Below, one piece after another: positions 50,727 through 59,153 of a DNA stretch of 64,000 bases (its first letter is position 1; the number at the start of each line of letters is the position of its first letter). The stretch is taken from contig JAHDRN010000001.1 of NCBI GenBank assembly GCA_018433245.1, forward strand, positions 248,001 through 312,000, written 5' to 3'. The notes beneath the pieces are model-generated. The model saw only the letters and a list, made by a program, of their open reading frames with translations, was not told the DNA's origin and did no database searches. The position numbers were made by a program, and so were the translations under genes. This DNA comes from Candidatus Proruminimicrobium quisquiliarum (GTDB lineage Bacteria > Elusimicrobiota > Endomicrobiia > Endomicrobiales > Endomicrobiaceae).

Positions 50727-53117
50727 ATGTTTTCTAAGTTGAGAAGTTTTATGTTTTCGTTAGTAATTACGGCTGCGGCTTCAGTATGCGCTTTTGCTTC
50801 AAGCGAAGCCAATCTTGTAATTCCGGATTTATCGTCTGTTTCTTTCTTGGGCGGTATTTCGGGACATTCGCTTTTGATGTTAGGTTTAATTATCTGTATT
50901 TTCGGATTGGCTTTCGGTTTTACTCAGTTTAATGCGATTAAAAATCTGCCGGTCCACAAATCCATGCTCAATGTTTCCGAGCTCATTTATGAAACATGCA
51001 AAACATACCTCATAACACAGGGCAAATTCATAATCATTCTTGAAATTCTTCTGGCAGCGATCATATTTATATATTTCTATTTTCTAAGCGATTTTACGCT
51101 TTTAAAAGTTTCCATAATAATATTGTGCAGCGTTATCGGTATTTTAGGAAGCTATGCGGTTGCATGGTTTGGTATGAGACTTAATACTTTCGCAAATTCC
51201 AGATCGGCGTTTGCAAGTTTAAAAGGCAAACCTTATCCGACTTTTGCAATACCGTTAAAATCAGGTATGTCAATCGGAATGCTTCTTATAAGCATAGAGC
51301 TTTTTATAATGCTTGTAATTCTTCTTTTTATACCGAGAGATTTCGCAGGACCTTGTTTTATCGGTTTTGCAATAGGTGAATCTTTGGGTGCTTCCGTATT
51401 GAGAATCGCAGGCGGTATTTTTACAAAAATAGCCGATATCGGCTCGGATTTGATGAAAATTGTTTTTAATATTAAGGAAGACGACGCAAGAAATCCCGGC
51501 GTTATAGCAGACTGTACCGGAGATAATGCAGGAGATTCAGTAGGTCCTACAGCCGACGGTTTTGAAACGTACGGGGTAACCGGTGTCGCTTTGATCACAT
51601 TTATTATGCTTGCAGTTCCTGAGGCTGATAATCAGGTCAAGCTTCTTGTATGGATATTCGTAATGAGGCTTATAATGATTATTGCAAGCGCAGCCGCTTA
51701 CTGGTTAAACGGTTCTATTGCTAAATCAAAATATGAAAAAGCTGATAAAATGAATTTTGAAGAACCTCTTACGTCTTTGGTTTGGATAACTTCAATAATA
51801 TCGGTAGTTTTAACATTTATAACATCTAACCTCATAATAGGCGATTTGGCAAACGGTTTGTGGTGGAAGCTTTCGGTAATTATAACATGCGGTACTATGG
51901 CCGGCGCAATAATACCGGAAGTTGTTAAAATATTTACCTCTACAAAAAGCGCTTTTGTTAAAAACGTTGTTAATTCTTCCAAAAACGGCGGAGCATCTTT
52001 GAATATTCTTGCCGGTCTTACTTCAGGTAATTTCAGCGCATATTGGATGGGGCTTGTTATAATAATTCTGATGGCTGTAGCGTACGGGGTAAGTTCTCTG
52101 GGATTTACCGAATTTATGCTGCATCCTGCAGTTTTTGCATTCGGGCTTGTTGCTTTCGGATTTTTGGGAATGGGACCTGTAACTATAGCTGTTGACTCTT
52201 ACGGTCCTGTTACCGATAACGCGCAGTCAGTTTACGAGCTTTCTCTTATTGAAAGCATACCCGGAGTAAAAGAAGAAATTAAAAAAGATTTCGGATTTGA
52301 ACCTAATTTTGACAAATCAAAATTGACTCTTGAAGAAAACGACGGAGCAGGAAATACGTTCAAAGCCACTGCGAAACCTGTTTTGATAGGTACTGCGGTA
52401 GTCGGCGCGACAACGATGATATTCTCAATTATATTTACTCTTATGGAAGTTAAGGGCGAAGACATTGTTCTTCAAGGTCTTTCTCTTCTCCATGCGCCTT
52501 TCCTTCTTGGTCTTATAGCCGGAGGGGCGGTAATATACTGGTTTACCGGCGCTTCAACTCATGCTGTTACAAGCGGAGCGTATAAAGCAGTTGAATTTAT
52601 TAAAGCGAATATTAAACTTGACGGTGCTTGCAATAAGGCTTCTACCGAAGACAGCAAAAAAGTCGTTGAAATATGTACAAAATATGCTCAAAAAGGAATG
52701 TTCAATTTGTTCTTGGTCATATTTTTTTCAACCATAGCCTTTGCTTTTATTGAACCTTATTTCTTCATAGGTTATTTGATATCTATAGCAATATTCGGTT
52801 TGTTTCAGGCAATATTTATGGCAAATGCCGGCGGCGCGTGGGATAATGCAAAGAAATTTGTTGAAGTGGATATGAGGGAAAAAGGAACAGAACTTCATAA
52901 AGCGACAGTAGTCGGCGATACCGTAGGCGATCCGTTTAAGGATACATCGTCAGTTGCATTAAATCCTATTATTAAATTTACGACTTTATTCGGGCTTTTG
53001 GCTCTTGAACTTGCATTGGTTATTCCTGCAGTTGTAAGCACGACTTTTGCCGTTGTATTTTTTGCAGTTTCAATAGTATTTGTAGTAAGGTCTTTTACAA
53101 GCATGCTTATAAAATAA
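50727..53117 (+). CDS. hppA: Membrane-bound proton-translocating pyrophosphatase
   Basis: 796 residues, about 16 hydrophobic segments. Pyrophosphate-site motifs are recognisable: ADIGSDLMKIVFNIKEDDARNPGVIADCTGDNAGDSVGPTADGFE, VDSYGPVTDNAQSVYEL, and C-terminal GGAWDNAKKFVE and VGDTVGDPFKDTSSVALNPIIK. The first of these departs from the usual DVGADLVGKVE wording. GAGNTFKATAKP places a Lys where K+-independent enzymes have one, suggesting the K+-independent class (inference). It uses pyrophosphate hydrolysis to pump H+ (or Na+) across the inner membrane, typical of energy-limited anaerobes. An N-terminal signal-like segment ends SVCAFASSEA. Confidence 0.95.
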   Translation: MFSKLRSFMFSLVITAAASVCAFASSEANLVIPDLSSVSFLGGISGHSLLMLGLIICIFGLAFGFTQFNAIKNLPVHKSMLNVSELIYETCKTYLITQGKFIIILEILLAAIIFIYFYFLSDFTLLKVSIIILCSVIGILGSYAVAWFGMRLNTFANSRSAFASLKGKPYPTFAIPLKSGMSIGMLLISIELFIMLVILLFIPRDFAGPCFIGFAIGESLGASVLRIAGGIFTKIADIGSDLMKIVFNIKEDDARNPGVIADCTGDNAGDSVGPTADGFETYGVTGVALITFIMLAVPEADNQVKLLVWIFVMRLIMIIASAAAYWLNGSIAKSKYEKADKMNFEEPLTSLVWITSIISVVLTFITSNLIIGDLANGLWWKLSVIITCGTMAGAIIPEVVKIFTSTKSAFVKNVVNSSKNGGASLNILAGLTSGNFSAYWMGLVIIILMAVAYGVSSLGFTEFMLHPAVFAFGLVAFGFLGMGPVTIAVDSYGPVTDNAQSVYELSLIESIPGVKEEIKKDFGFEPNFDKSKLTLEENDGAGNTFKATAKPVLIGTAVVGATTMIFSIIFTLMEVKGEDIVLQGLSLLHAPFLLGLIAGGAVIYWFTGASTHAVTSGAYKAVEFIKANIKLDGACNKASTEDSKKVVEICTKYAQKGMFNLFLVIFFSTIAFAFIEPYFFIGYLISIAIFGLFQAIFMANAGGAWDNAKKFVEVDMREKGTELHKATVVGDTVGDPFKDTSSVALNPIIKFTTLFGLLALELALVIPAVVSTTFAVVFFAVSIVFVVRSFTSMLIK

Positions 53118-53135
53118 AAAACAGTTATATTAAAA

Positions 53136-53174
53136 AACACAAGAGTGCGTTGAAAAACATCTCTTGTGTTTTTT
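53136..53174 (+). terminator. hppA terminator
   Basis: AACACAAGAG (53137-53146) pairs with CTCTTGTGTT (53161-53170) around a 14-base loop, extended by A/T pairs and followed by TTTTATTTT. It lies 20 bp after the hppA stop. Confidence 0.8.
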
Positions 53175-53251
53175 ATTTTCTATATAAAATTATGGCTAAA
53201 AAAATATTAAAATGCTATAATATTGACGAAAACGGCATAGAAGGAGTTTTT

Positions 53252-54415
53252 ATGAAGGCGTTCAGAATTGATAATTTTATATTTCTTTTGCTGTTGGCAT
53301 TATCGTTTTTTGCATGCAATAATGCGGATTTTAACAAAGGCGTGCGTTACCAACAGGAAGGCGAGTACGACAAAGCAATCAACAGTTACAACAAATCAAT
53401 AAAAAACAATCAAAACGTAGCGTTGTCTCAAAAAAATCTCGGTGATATTTATCTTCTGAGAAATGACTGCCGGAAAGGATTTGAATGCTATGTTTCGTCT
53501 ATAGAAGCAAATCCCGGGCTTGTGCTTGGCTATGTGTTAAAGTTTATTTCTGACAGCAATAATACTTTAAGACAGACTGCGATAGAGTATTTGCCGAAAG
53601 TTAAAAATGAGGAAGCAAGAAAAAATATGATTGCCAAACTTGCTTTGATGTTGAAATCGGATAAACTGCATGAAAAAATAGACGCTCTTGATTTGATTGC
53701 AAATTTGGGATGCGAAGGCGAATCTGTTTTTGAAGATATCGTATATTTATTGAAAGACGATAATCCTGTAGTAAAACAAAAAGCATTGTCAGTAATGCCG
53801 TTACTGCAGGACTGCGTAGTTAAATACGATGCGGTTAAACATATTGTAAGCGTTGTTCAGACCGATAGTAACGAACTTGTAAAACTGGCGGCAATAGACT
53901 GTCTGGGAAATCTTAATTTCAACGGAAGAACGGCTTTGCCCGTGCTTTTTGATATTGTTGAATCAGACAATAATTTCAGCCGGACGGCGTCAAAAGCAAT
54001 AGACAATATAGGCAGAACAGACAGAGAACATGTCAAAGAATTAAAAAAATATTTATCAAGCAGCAGAAACAGCGTTAAAATAAAAATTTTAAACATATTA
54101 TCCAATATGAAACAGGATGCCAACGATATGGTTCCTTATATAATTCCAATGTTAAAAGACGGTAATTCTGAAATACGTGAACTTGCAAGAACAACTTTAA
54201 GAAATATAGGAACGGCTTCCAAAGAATCCATCCCTGATTTGGTGCTTTTATTGAAAAATCAGGAATATGAAATCAGACTGATGTCATTAACCGAACTTAC
54301 TGATTTGGGAAAAGACGCGGTTTCGGCTTTACCGTCCATAGAAGCATTATTAAAAGATTCAAATGAAAACGTCAGAAAATACGCCGAATATGCGATATCT
54401 CAAATTAATAAATAA
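53252..54415 (+). CDS. TPR/HEAT-repeat lipoprotein
   Basis: 387 residues from the ATG at 53252 (AAGGAG upstream); the longer frame would begin inside the hppA terminator. Lipoprotein signal FIFLLLLALSFFAC. A short TPR pair follows (GVRYQQEGEYDKAINSYNKSIKNNQNVALSQKNLGDIYL), then HEAT-type repeats to the end (KDDNPVVKQKALSVMPLL, SNELVKLAAIDCLGNL, DGNSEIRELARTTLRNIG, DSNENVRKYAEYAISQI). A membrane-anchored periplasmic scaffold, partner unknown. Monocistronic between two terminators. Confidence 0.82.
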   Translation: MKAFRIDNFIFLLLLALSFFACNNADFNKGVRYQQEGEYDKAINSYNKSIKNNQNVALSQKNLGDIYLLRNDCRKGFECYVSSIEANPGLVLGYVLKFISDSNNTLRQTAIEYLPKVKNEEARKNMIAKLALMLKSDKLHEKIDALDLIANLGCEGESVFEDIVYLLKDDNPVVKQKALSVMPLLQDCVVKYDAVKHIVSVVQTDSNELVKLAAIDCLGNLNFNGRTALPVLFDIVESDNNFSRTASKAIDNIGRTDREHVKELKKYLSSSRNSVKIKILNILSNMKQDANDMVPYIIPMLKDGNSEIRELARTTLRNIGTASKESIPDLVLLLKNQEYEIRLMSLTELTDLGKDAVSALPSIEALLKDSNENVRKYAEYAISQINK

Positions 54416-54433
54416 ACAAGCCGGAATATACGG

Positions 54434-54464
54434 AAAGCTGTCAAGCGGCGCTGACGGCTTTTTA
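54434..54464 (+). terminator. Terminator after the HEAT lipoprotein gene
   Basis: AAAGCTGTCA (54434-54443) / TGACGGCTTT (54452-54461), one G-U pair, GC-rich eight-base loop, then TTTATATTTT. Confidence 0.75.
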
Positions 54465-54478
54465 TATTTTATAATAAA

Positions 54479-54694
54479 ATGTGCATAGCTAATATCTGTA
54501 AAATAAAAACAATTCTAAAAGATAATAAAGCCGATGCCGATTTCTGCGGTGTTGAAGATATTATTGACATAAGATTTATAGACGGCGTGTCAAAAGGCGA
54601 TTATGTTCTCGTTCATGCCGGCTTTGCCATACAAAAAATAGAAAGAGAACAGGCTCTTGAAATGATTAAAACTGCGAAAGAGGCCGGATTTTAA
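54479..54694 (+). CDS. hypC: Hydrogenase maturation chaperone HypC
   Basis: 71 residues starting MCIAN, where the invariant N-terminal Cys2 binds HypD and the hydrogenase large subunit; VSKGDYVLVHAGFAIQKI is the conserved core beta-barrel block. It shuttles the Fe(CN)2CO precursor during NiFe-hydrogenase maturation. No Shine-Dalgarno sequence is visible and an AT-rich TATATT/TATAAT stretch almost touches the start codon, so a very short leader is possible. First gene of hypC-LOG-hypD-hypE. Confidence 0.93.
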   Translation: MCIANICKIKTILKDNKADADFCGVEDIIDIRFIDGVSKGDYVLVHAGFAIQKIEREQALEMIKTAKEAGF

Positions 54695-54695
54695 T

Positions 54696-55262
54696 ATGGA
54701 TAAAAAAATCTGCGTGTTTTGCGGCTCAGGCTGCGGAAATAAAAAAATATATTCCGAAATAACCGAAAAATTTGCCGGTGAAATAGTAAAAAATAACCTT
54801 ACTCTCGTTTACGGCGGGGGAAATATAGGATTGATGGGCAAATTATCCGACGCGGTTTTAAAAAAAGGCGGACATGCAATAGGGGTTATCCCCGAATTTC
54901 TTTATAATTTAAATCTCGGCAATAAAAAAGCAAACGAATTAAAGATAGTAAAAAATATGCACGAAAGAAAAAAAACGATGTATGAATTGTCGGATTATTT
55001 CGTCGCTCTTCCGGGCGGTATAGGAACACTTGAAGAACTTCTTGAAATTTTTACTTGGCAGCAGCTTTCTCTGCATTCAAAACCGTGCGCCGTCGCAAAT
55101 ATTGAAGGATATTTTGACGGACTTTTGGATTTTCTTGATAAGTCGGTAAACAACGGATTTATGAAACATGAACATCTTGATAATCTTATAATTGAAGACA
55201 ATTATGATAAAATAATTCCAAAACTCATGTCTTATAAAATAACTCATGTCTCTAAAATTTAA
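54696..55262 (+). CDS. LOG-family nucleotide-ribose phosphoribohydrolase
   Basis: 188 residues, one base after hypC. Rossmann-type fold with CVFCGSGCGNKKIYSE, VYGGGNIGLMGKLSDAV, MHERKKTMYELSDYFVALPGGIGTLEELLEIFTW (PGGxGTxxE is the signature). Members hydrolyse cytokinin- or purine-ribotide monophosphates to free base and ribose-5-phosphate. Its location between hypC and hypD is unusual, and there is no known role for it in hydrogenase maturation. It overlaps the hypD start by 17 bp. Confidence 0.92.
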   Translation: MDKKICVFCGSGCGNKKIYSEITEKFAGEIVKNNLTLVYGGGNIGLMGKLSDAVLKKGGHAIGVIPEFLYNLNLGNKKANELKIVKNMHERKKTMYELSDYFVALPGGIGTLEELLEIFTWQQLSLHSKPCAVANIEGYFDGLLDFLDKSVNNGFMKHEHLDNLIIEDNYDKIIPKLMSYKITHVSKI

Positions 55263-56304
55263 AATTAACGTAAAAATTCAAAAAACCGCAAAATTTATGG
55301 AAGTATGCGGAACTCATACTTTTGCCATATCAAAATTCGGCTTAAAAAATTTTTACGCCGGCAAAATTGATTTTTTGTCAGGCCCGGGATGTCCGGTATG
55401 CGTTACCGACGGAGAAGATATTGATTATATAGCCGGCCTTGCTAAAAACGAAGACAATATAATAGTTTCATTCGGGGATATGCTCAGAGTTCCGTCAGGC
55501 GACGAGAACGTTTCACTTGAAAAACTTAAAAAAAACAACGTTAAAACGGTATATTCCGCGGTTGATGTTTTAAATATAGCCGAAAAAAATCCGGAAAAAA
55601 ACGTTATTTTTCTTGCGGCGGGTTTTGAAACAACCGCTCCTCTTGCGGCGGGGATTATTATTGACGCCTATAAAAGAAAAATCAAAAATTTCTATGTGTT
55701 TTCAGTTTTAAAAAAAATAATTCCTGCTTTAAACTCACTTTTGAAACAAAAAAAAATTAACGCCGACGGTTTTATACTTCCAGGGCATGTATGCACGGTA
55801 ACAGGGTATAAATCTTTTGAATTTATATCCGAAAACTATAAAATACCTTGCGTTGTCGCCGGTTTTGAATTTGCCGGTTTAAAAAATGCGGTTGATGTTT
55901 TATACGGACTTTACCGCGAGAAAAAAACTGAACTTGTGAATTGTTACGGAGCAGTGACCGCCGAAGGAAATGTAAAAGCCTTAAAAACAATTTCTGAAGT
56001 TTTTGAAGAAGACGACGTCAAATGGAGAGGACTCGGCAATATTTCAAAAAGCGGTTTAAAAATAAAAATGAGATATGAAAAGTTTGACGCGCTGCGCAAA
56101 TTTGTCCTTAAAAGTCCCTTAAAACCCTCTAAAAAAGCCGCAAAATGCATATGCGGCAAATTATTTACAGGCAGATATAAACCGTCTGACTGCCCGAGTT
56201 TTGCAAAAGAATGCACGCCTCTTACGCCGGTGGGACCGTGTATGGTTTCCGGAGAGGGAGTCTGCGCGAGTTATTATAAATACGGAGACAGAAATGAAAA
56301 ATAA
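55246..56304 (+). CDS. hypD: Hydrogenase maturation protein HypD
   Basis: 352 residues. Conserved MEVCGTHTFAISKFGL (catalytic-region Cys), SGPGCPVCVTDGEDIDY, FGDMLRVPSG, GFETTAPLAA, ILPGHVCTVTGY, and C-terminal cysteines of the 4Fe-4S cluster (CICGKLFTG, DCPSFAKECTP, VGPCMVSGEGVCASYYKYG). It assembles CN and CO ligands on iron with HypC and HypE. Its start lies within the LOG gene and no clear ribosome site is seen, so translation is probably coupled. Confidence 0.97.
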   Translation: MSLKFKINVKIQKTAKFMEVCGTHTFAISKFGLKNFYAGKIDFLSGPGCPVCVTDGEDIDYIAGLAKNEDNIIVSFGDMLRVPSGDENVSLEKLKKNNVKTVYSAVDVLNIAEKNPEKNVIFLAAGFETTAPLAAGIIIDAYKRKIKNFYVFSVLKKIIPALNSLLKQKKINADGFILPGHVCTVTGYKSFEFISENYKIPCVVAGFEFAGLKNAVDVLYGLYREKKTELVNCYGAVTAEGNVKALKTISEVFEEDDVKWRGLGNISKSGLKIKMRYEKFDALRKFVLKSPLKPSKKAAKCICGKLFTGRYKPSDCPSFAKECTPLTPVGPCMVSGEGVCASYYKYGDRNEK

Positions 56305-57298
56305 CACAGTTCTTCTGGCGCACGGCACCGGCGGAGACAAATCAAACGAACTTATAAGGCTTATTAAGAAAAACTTTAACAATAAAATTTTAAACAGAAT
56401 GGATGATGCCGGAGTAGCTGAATTTAGCGGCGTCAAAACGGCTTTTTCAACAGATTCTTTTGTGATAGATCCCATATTTTTTAACGGAGGCGATATCGGA
56501 AAACTGGCGGTATGCGGCACCGTAAACGATATCTGTATGATGGGGGCTAAACCACTGTTTATGTCTGTCGCGATGATAATAGAAGAAGGGTTTTCGCAAA
56601 AAGATCTTTTAAAAATATCCCAATCAATAGCAAAAACGGCAAAAGAAGCTAAAATAAGCATAATAACCGGCGACACTAAAGTGGTTGACAAAGGAAAAGC
56701 CGACAAAATTTTTATAAACACTTCCGCCGTAGGATTAATACCGGAAGGCGTTAATATTTCTTCGGTCAACGCATCCGAAGGCGACGATGTTATAATAAGC
56801 GGCAATATAGCTGAGCACGCCGCCGCGATTATGATGCAGAGAAACGATTTTAAATTTAAAACCAAAATCAAAAGCGACTGCGCGCATCTGGATTCTCTTG
56901 TTCAAACGATGCTTAAAGAATGTAAGGAAATACATGTTTTAAGAGATCCTACAAGAGGAGGTCTTGCTGCGGCGTTAAACGAGATATCAAAAAGTTCAAA
57001 TAAAGGCATTATAATAAACAATGACGAGATTCCGGTTTCCAAACAGGTAAGAGCTTTCTGTAAAATACTCGGACTTGATCCTTTGTATATGGCAAACGAG
57101 GGGAAACTTGTTTCAATACAGCCTTCAAAATATACGGCTAAAATTCTTAACGCAATGAGAAAACATCCTTCAGGTAAAAACGCAAAAGTCATCGGCAAAA
57201 TCGTAAATGATAAAAAAAACGTATGGATAAAATCAAAATCGGGAATTTTGAGAATTTTGGCAAATGCTGATGTCGAGCAGTATCCGCGAATCTGTTAA
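56294..57298 (+). CDS. hypE: Hydrogenase maturation protein HypE
   Basis: 334 residues from the ATG at 56294 (GGAG ten bases upstream), overlapping hypD by 11 bp; the longer upstream frame is rejected. N-terminal LLAHGTGGDKSNELI and the AIR-synthase-like ATP fold (GVKTAFSTDSFVI, GTVNDICMMGAKPLF, RDPTRGGLAAALNEI). The C-terminus VEQYPRIC carries the cysteine that receives a carbamoyl group and is dehydrated to thiocyanate. The carbamoyl donor HypF and the nickel proteins HypA/HypB are not in the window. Confidence 0.97.
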   Translation: MKNNTVLLAHGTGGDKSNELIRLIKKNFNNKILNRMDDAGVAEFSGVKTAFSTDSFVIDPIFFNGGDIGKLAVCGTVNDICMMGAKPLFMSVAMIIEEGFSQKDLLKISQSIAKTAKEAKISIITGDTKVVDKGKADKIFINTSAVGLIPEGVNISSVNASEGDDVIISGNIAEHAAAIMMQRNDFKFKTKIKSDCAHLDSLVQTMLKECKEIHVLRDPTRGGLAAALNEISKSSNKGIIINNDEIPVSKQVRAFCKILGLDPLYMANEGKLVSIQPSKYTAKILNAMRKHPSGKNAKVIGKIVNDKKNVWIKSKSGILRILANADVEQYPRIC

Positions 57299-57300
57299 TT

Positions 57301-58485
57301 TCAGTCTTTAAAATAATCAAAAACTTCTTTTAAAGTTATTCCGCAGTACGAGCGGGTTGCGTATTTTTCGTAAAGATTAATTTTTGATTCTTTAAGTTTA
57401 TCAGAACGTATACCGTGGTTAATAGATAAAGACGCTTCAATATACGCCGACAATTTATCGCATAATTCAATTATTCCGCCGTCAACGGGCGAAAATGAAT
57501 CATCGTTAAAATTTTCGTTTATTTCTGAGAGAGTTTTTATTTTACCGTTCTCAAGTATCTTGTTTGAAAATTCATTTTCTATAAAATACTGCATTTCAAA
57601 ACGCCAGGCTTCAGGCAAAAGAGGAAGGATTCTGTTGTCAACTTCGTGTTTTTCGTATTCTTTTATTATGTCTTCAAGCCCGGAAACGGAATATTTTATC
57701 GGGCTTATGATATCTTTTGTAAGTATTTCCGGCAAATCATGGAACAGTGCCGAGAAAAAATTGTTATAACATCTTTTAGGAGAAGCTCCTATTTTAAGCG
57801 AGCAGATATAAGCGAATATTGCTACCACGAACATATGTCCCAAAACAGTCGTCTGAGGCTGTCTGACCATCTGAGCCCATCTCTGCTGAAATCTCAGCTG
57901 TCCGCATAAATCAAGAAATCCGTAATATTTTTTGTTCATTATCAGTTTTTTTACGCCTACGAAATTTTGATATTTTACGACGCAGCTTTCAACCGTTTCT
58001 TTTGTTTTTTCTATTCCGTAAAGCATTTGATTCCACGGATAAATTATGCCGAATTCCCATTTTGTCGCAAATTCATGCGAAGCCGCCAAAATTTCTTTTT
58101 CATATTTTGCGTAAGAGTCGTCAAAAAGATATTGTTCAAATCTGTCTCTCAAATCCGGATTTATTTCAAAAATATCATTGTTCAAACGGTTTAAAACCCA
58201 TTTATTGAGCTCGTTTTTTTTCTTTGACATTATTTCATGGTAAACTTCAGGTTTTAAGTCGGTAAGCATCGTCCTGTGGAAAAATTCAAAAATTCCGCCT
58301 TCAATAAGTTTCATCCAGTCAACTTTGTTATTTTCTTCTTCATCAAATTTGGCGATGATATATGCGATAATCATTTTGTGGGATTGTTTGTCTATTTCAA
58401 AAAAATTGAAAGGCCTGATATGGTCGTTCCATCTCAGTATAGTTGCGGCAGAGAAGATTTGTTCTATTAAATTTTTTGTTATCAT
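57301..58485 (-). CDS. HD-domain protein, tandem half-sites
   Basis: 394 residues. The central HD block is MFVVAIFAYICSLKIGASPK followed by NNFFSALFHDLPEILTKDIISPIKY, of the YfbR/HD-hydrolase type, with the metal His upstream in TVLGHM and a later Asp in IELCDKLSAYIEA. The N-terminal half shows a second degenerate helical region (RWNDHIRPFNFFEIDKQSHKMIIAYII). Likely a metal-dependent nucleotide phosphohydrolase; substrate unknown. Its stop is two bases from the convergent hypE stop, with no terminator between. Confidence 0.8.
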   Translation of the reverse strand: MITKNLIEQIFSAATILRWNDHIRPFNFFEIDKQSHKMIIAYIIAKFDEEENNKVDWMKLIEGGIFEFFHRTMLTDLKPEVYHEIMSKKKNELNKWVLNRLNNDIFEINPDLRDRFEQYLFDDSYAKYEKEILAASHEFATKWEFGIIYPWNQMLYGIEKTKETVESCVVKYQNFVGVKKLIMNKKYYGFLDLCGQLRFQQRWAQMVRQPQTTVLGHMFVVAIFAYICSLKIGASPKRCYNNFFSALFHDLPEILTKDIISPIKYSVSGLEDIIKEYEKHEVDNRILPLLPEAWRFEMQYFIENEFSNKILENGKIKTLSEINENFNDDSFSPVDGGIIELCDKLSAYIEASLSINHGIRSDKLKESKINLYEKYATRSYCGITLKEVFDYFKD

Positions 58486-58497
58486 AAGGTATCCGGT

Positions 58498-58884
58498 TTA
58501 TTTAGGAGGCGTATTCCCGTAATCTTTTAAAACTCTGACGTTTTTTTTCAAAAAATAAGCGTCTACAATTATAGTTATTACGCTCAGCATAATAGCAGCA
58601 AGAAAGGCGTACCAAAAAGTGGCAACTTTAAAACCGGATACAAGGTTTGACGCAAAATAAAAAAGAAAAGCGTTTATAAACAGCGTAAAAATGCCCAGAG
58701 AAAACAAATTAAAAGGTATTGATACGAACATCAGAACCGGTTTTATAAAAACATGTATTAATGTAAGAAGCAAAGCCGAAATAATAAGCGTTTTTGAACC
58801 GTCTATTGAAACGCCGTCAAGAAGTTTTACGATTATAAACAACGCAAGAATGTTTACGAATACAGAAATAATAAAGTTTTTCAT
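58498..58884 (-). CDS. Phage-holin-family four-helix membrane protein (PF04020-like)
   Basis: 128 residues; AAGGAG upstream. Four hydrophobic helices: IISVFVNILALFIIVKLL, TLIISALLLTLIHVFIKPVL, PFNLFSLGIFTLFINAFLFYF, TFWYAFLAAIMLSVITIIV. The conserved L--HVFIKPVL---SIPFNLFSLGIFTLFINAF is the mark of the chromosomal mycobacterial-4TMS-holin-like family. Found widely in bacteria as a housekeeping membrane protein of uncertain job. Start overlaps the Smr gene stop by four bases. Confidence 0.85.
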   Translation of the reverse strand: MKNFIISVFVNILALFIIVKLLDGVSIDGSKTLIISALLLTLIHVFIKPVLMFVSIPFNLFSLGIFTLFINAFLFYFASNLVSGFKVATFWYAFLAAIMLSVITIIVDAYFLKKNVRVLKDYGNTPPK

Positions 58885-59150
58885 TTGTTATCTCCTTTTT
58901 TCTTTACGTATACAAACAGCCTGCCGAAATTGACAGGGTCAATTTTGTACCTAGTATACATTTTTTTTGTTTCTTTGTCATTTAGAAACCGCAGTACTTT
59001 TTTCTTTAACCGGCCGGAACCTTTTCCGGGAATTATTTCTATTTCCGAAATGCCTTTTTCAAGCGCTTCTTTCAATATTTCTTTTAAAGAAATGTCTATT
59101 TCTTTGCTTTTATTAAATATTTCATGTAAATCAAGTTTTAATTTTGACAT
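58881..59150 (-). CDS. Small Smr-domain protein
   Basis: 89 residues, essentially only an Smr domain: KLDLHEIFNKSKEIDISLKE (LDLHE motif), EIEIIPGKGSGRLKKKVLRFL (GxGxG region), with a basic tail. Smr domains are DNA- or RNA-binding nucleases found alone or at the end of MutS2. Stand-alone size and gene order give no more precise role. It lies three bases after an SGNH gene and overlaps the holin-like gene. Confidence 0.85.
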   Translation of the reverse strand: MSKLKLDLHEIFNKSKEIDISLKEILKEALEKGISEIEIIPGKGSGRLKKKVLRFLNDKETKKMYTRYKIDPVNFGRLFVYVKKKGDNK

Positions 59151-59153
59151 AGT

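Noticed and set aside
53150-53251. Earlier start for the HEAT lipoprotein
   Set aside because: It would begin inside the hppA terminator and hide the lipoprotein signal; the ATG at 53252 has AAGGAG.
54470-54475. TATAAT as a leaderless promoter for hypC
   Set aside because: It ends only three bases before the ATG, so transcription would begin inside the gene; a start from the preceding TATATT is possible but has no good -35.
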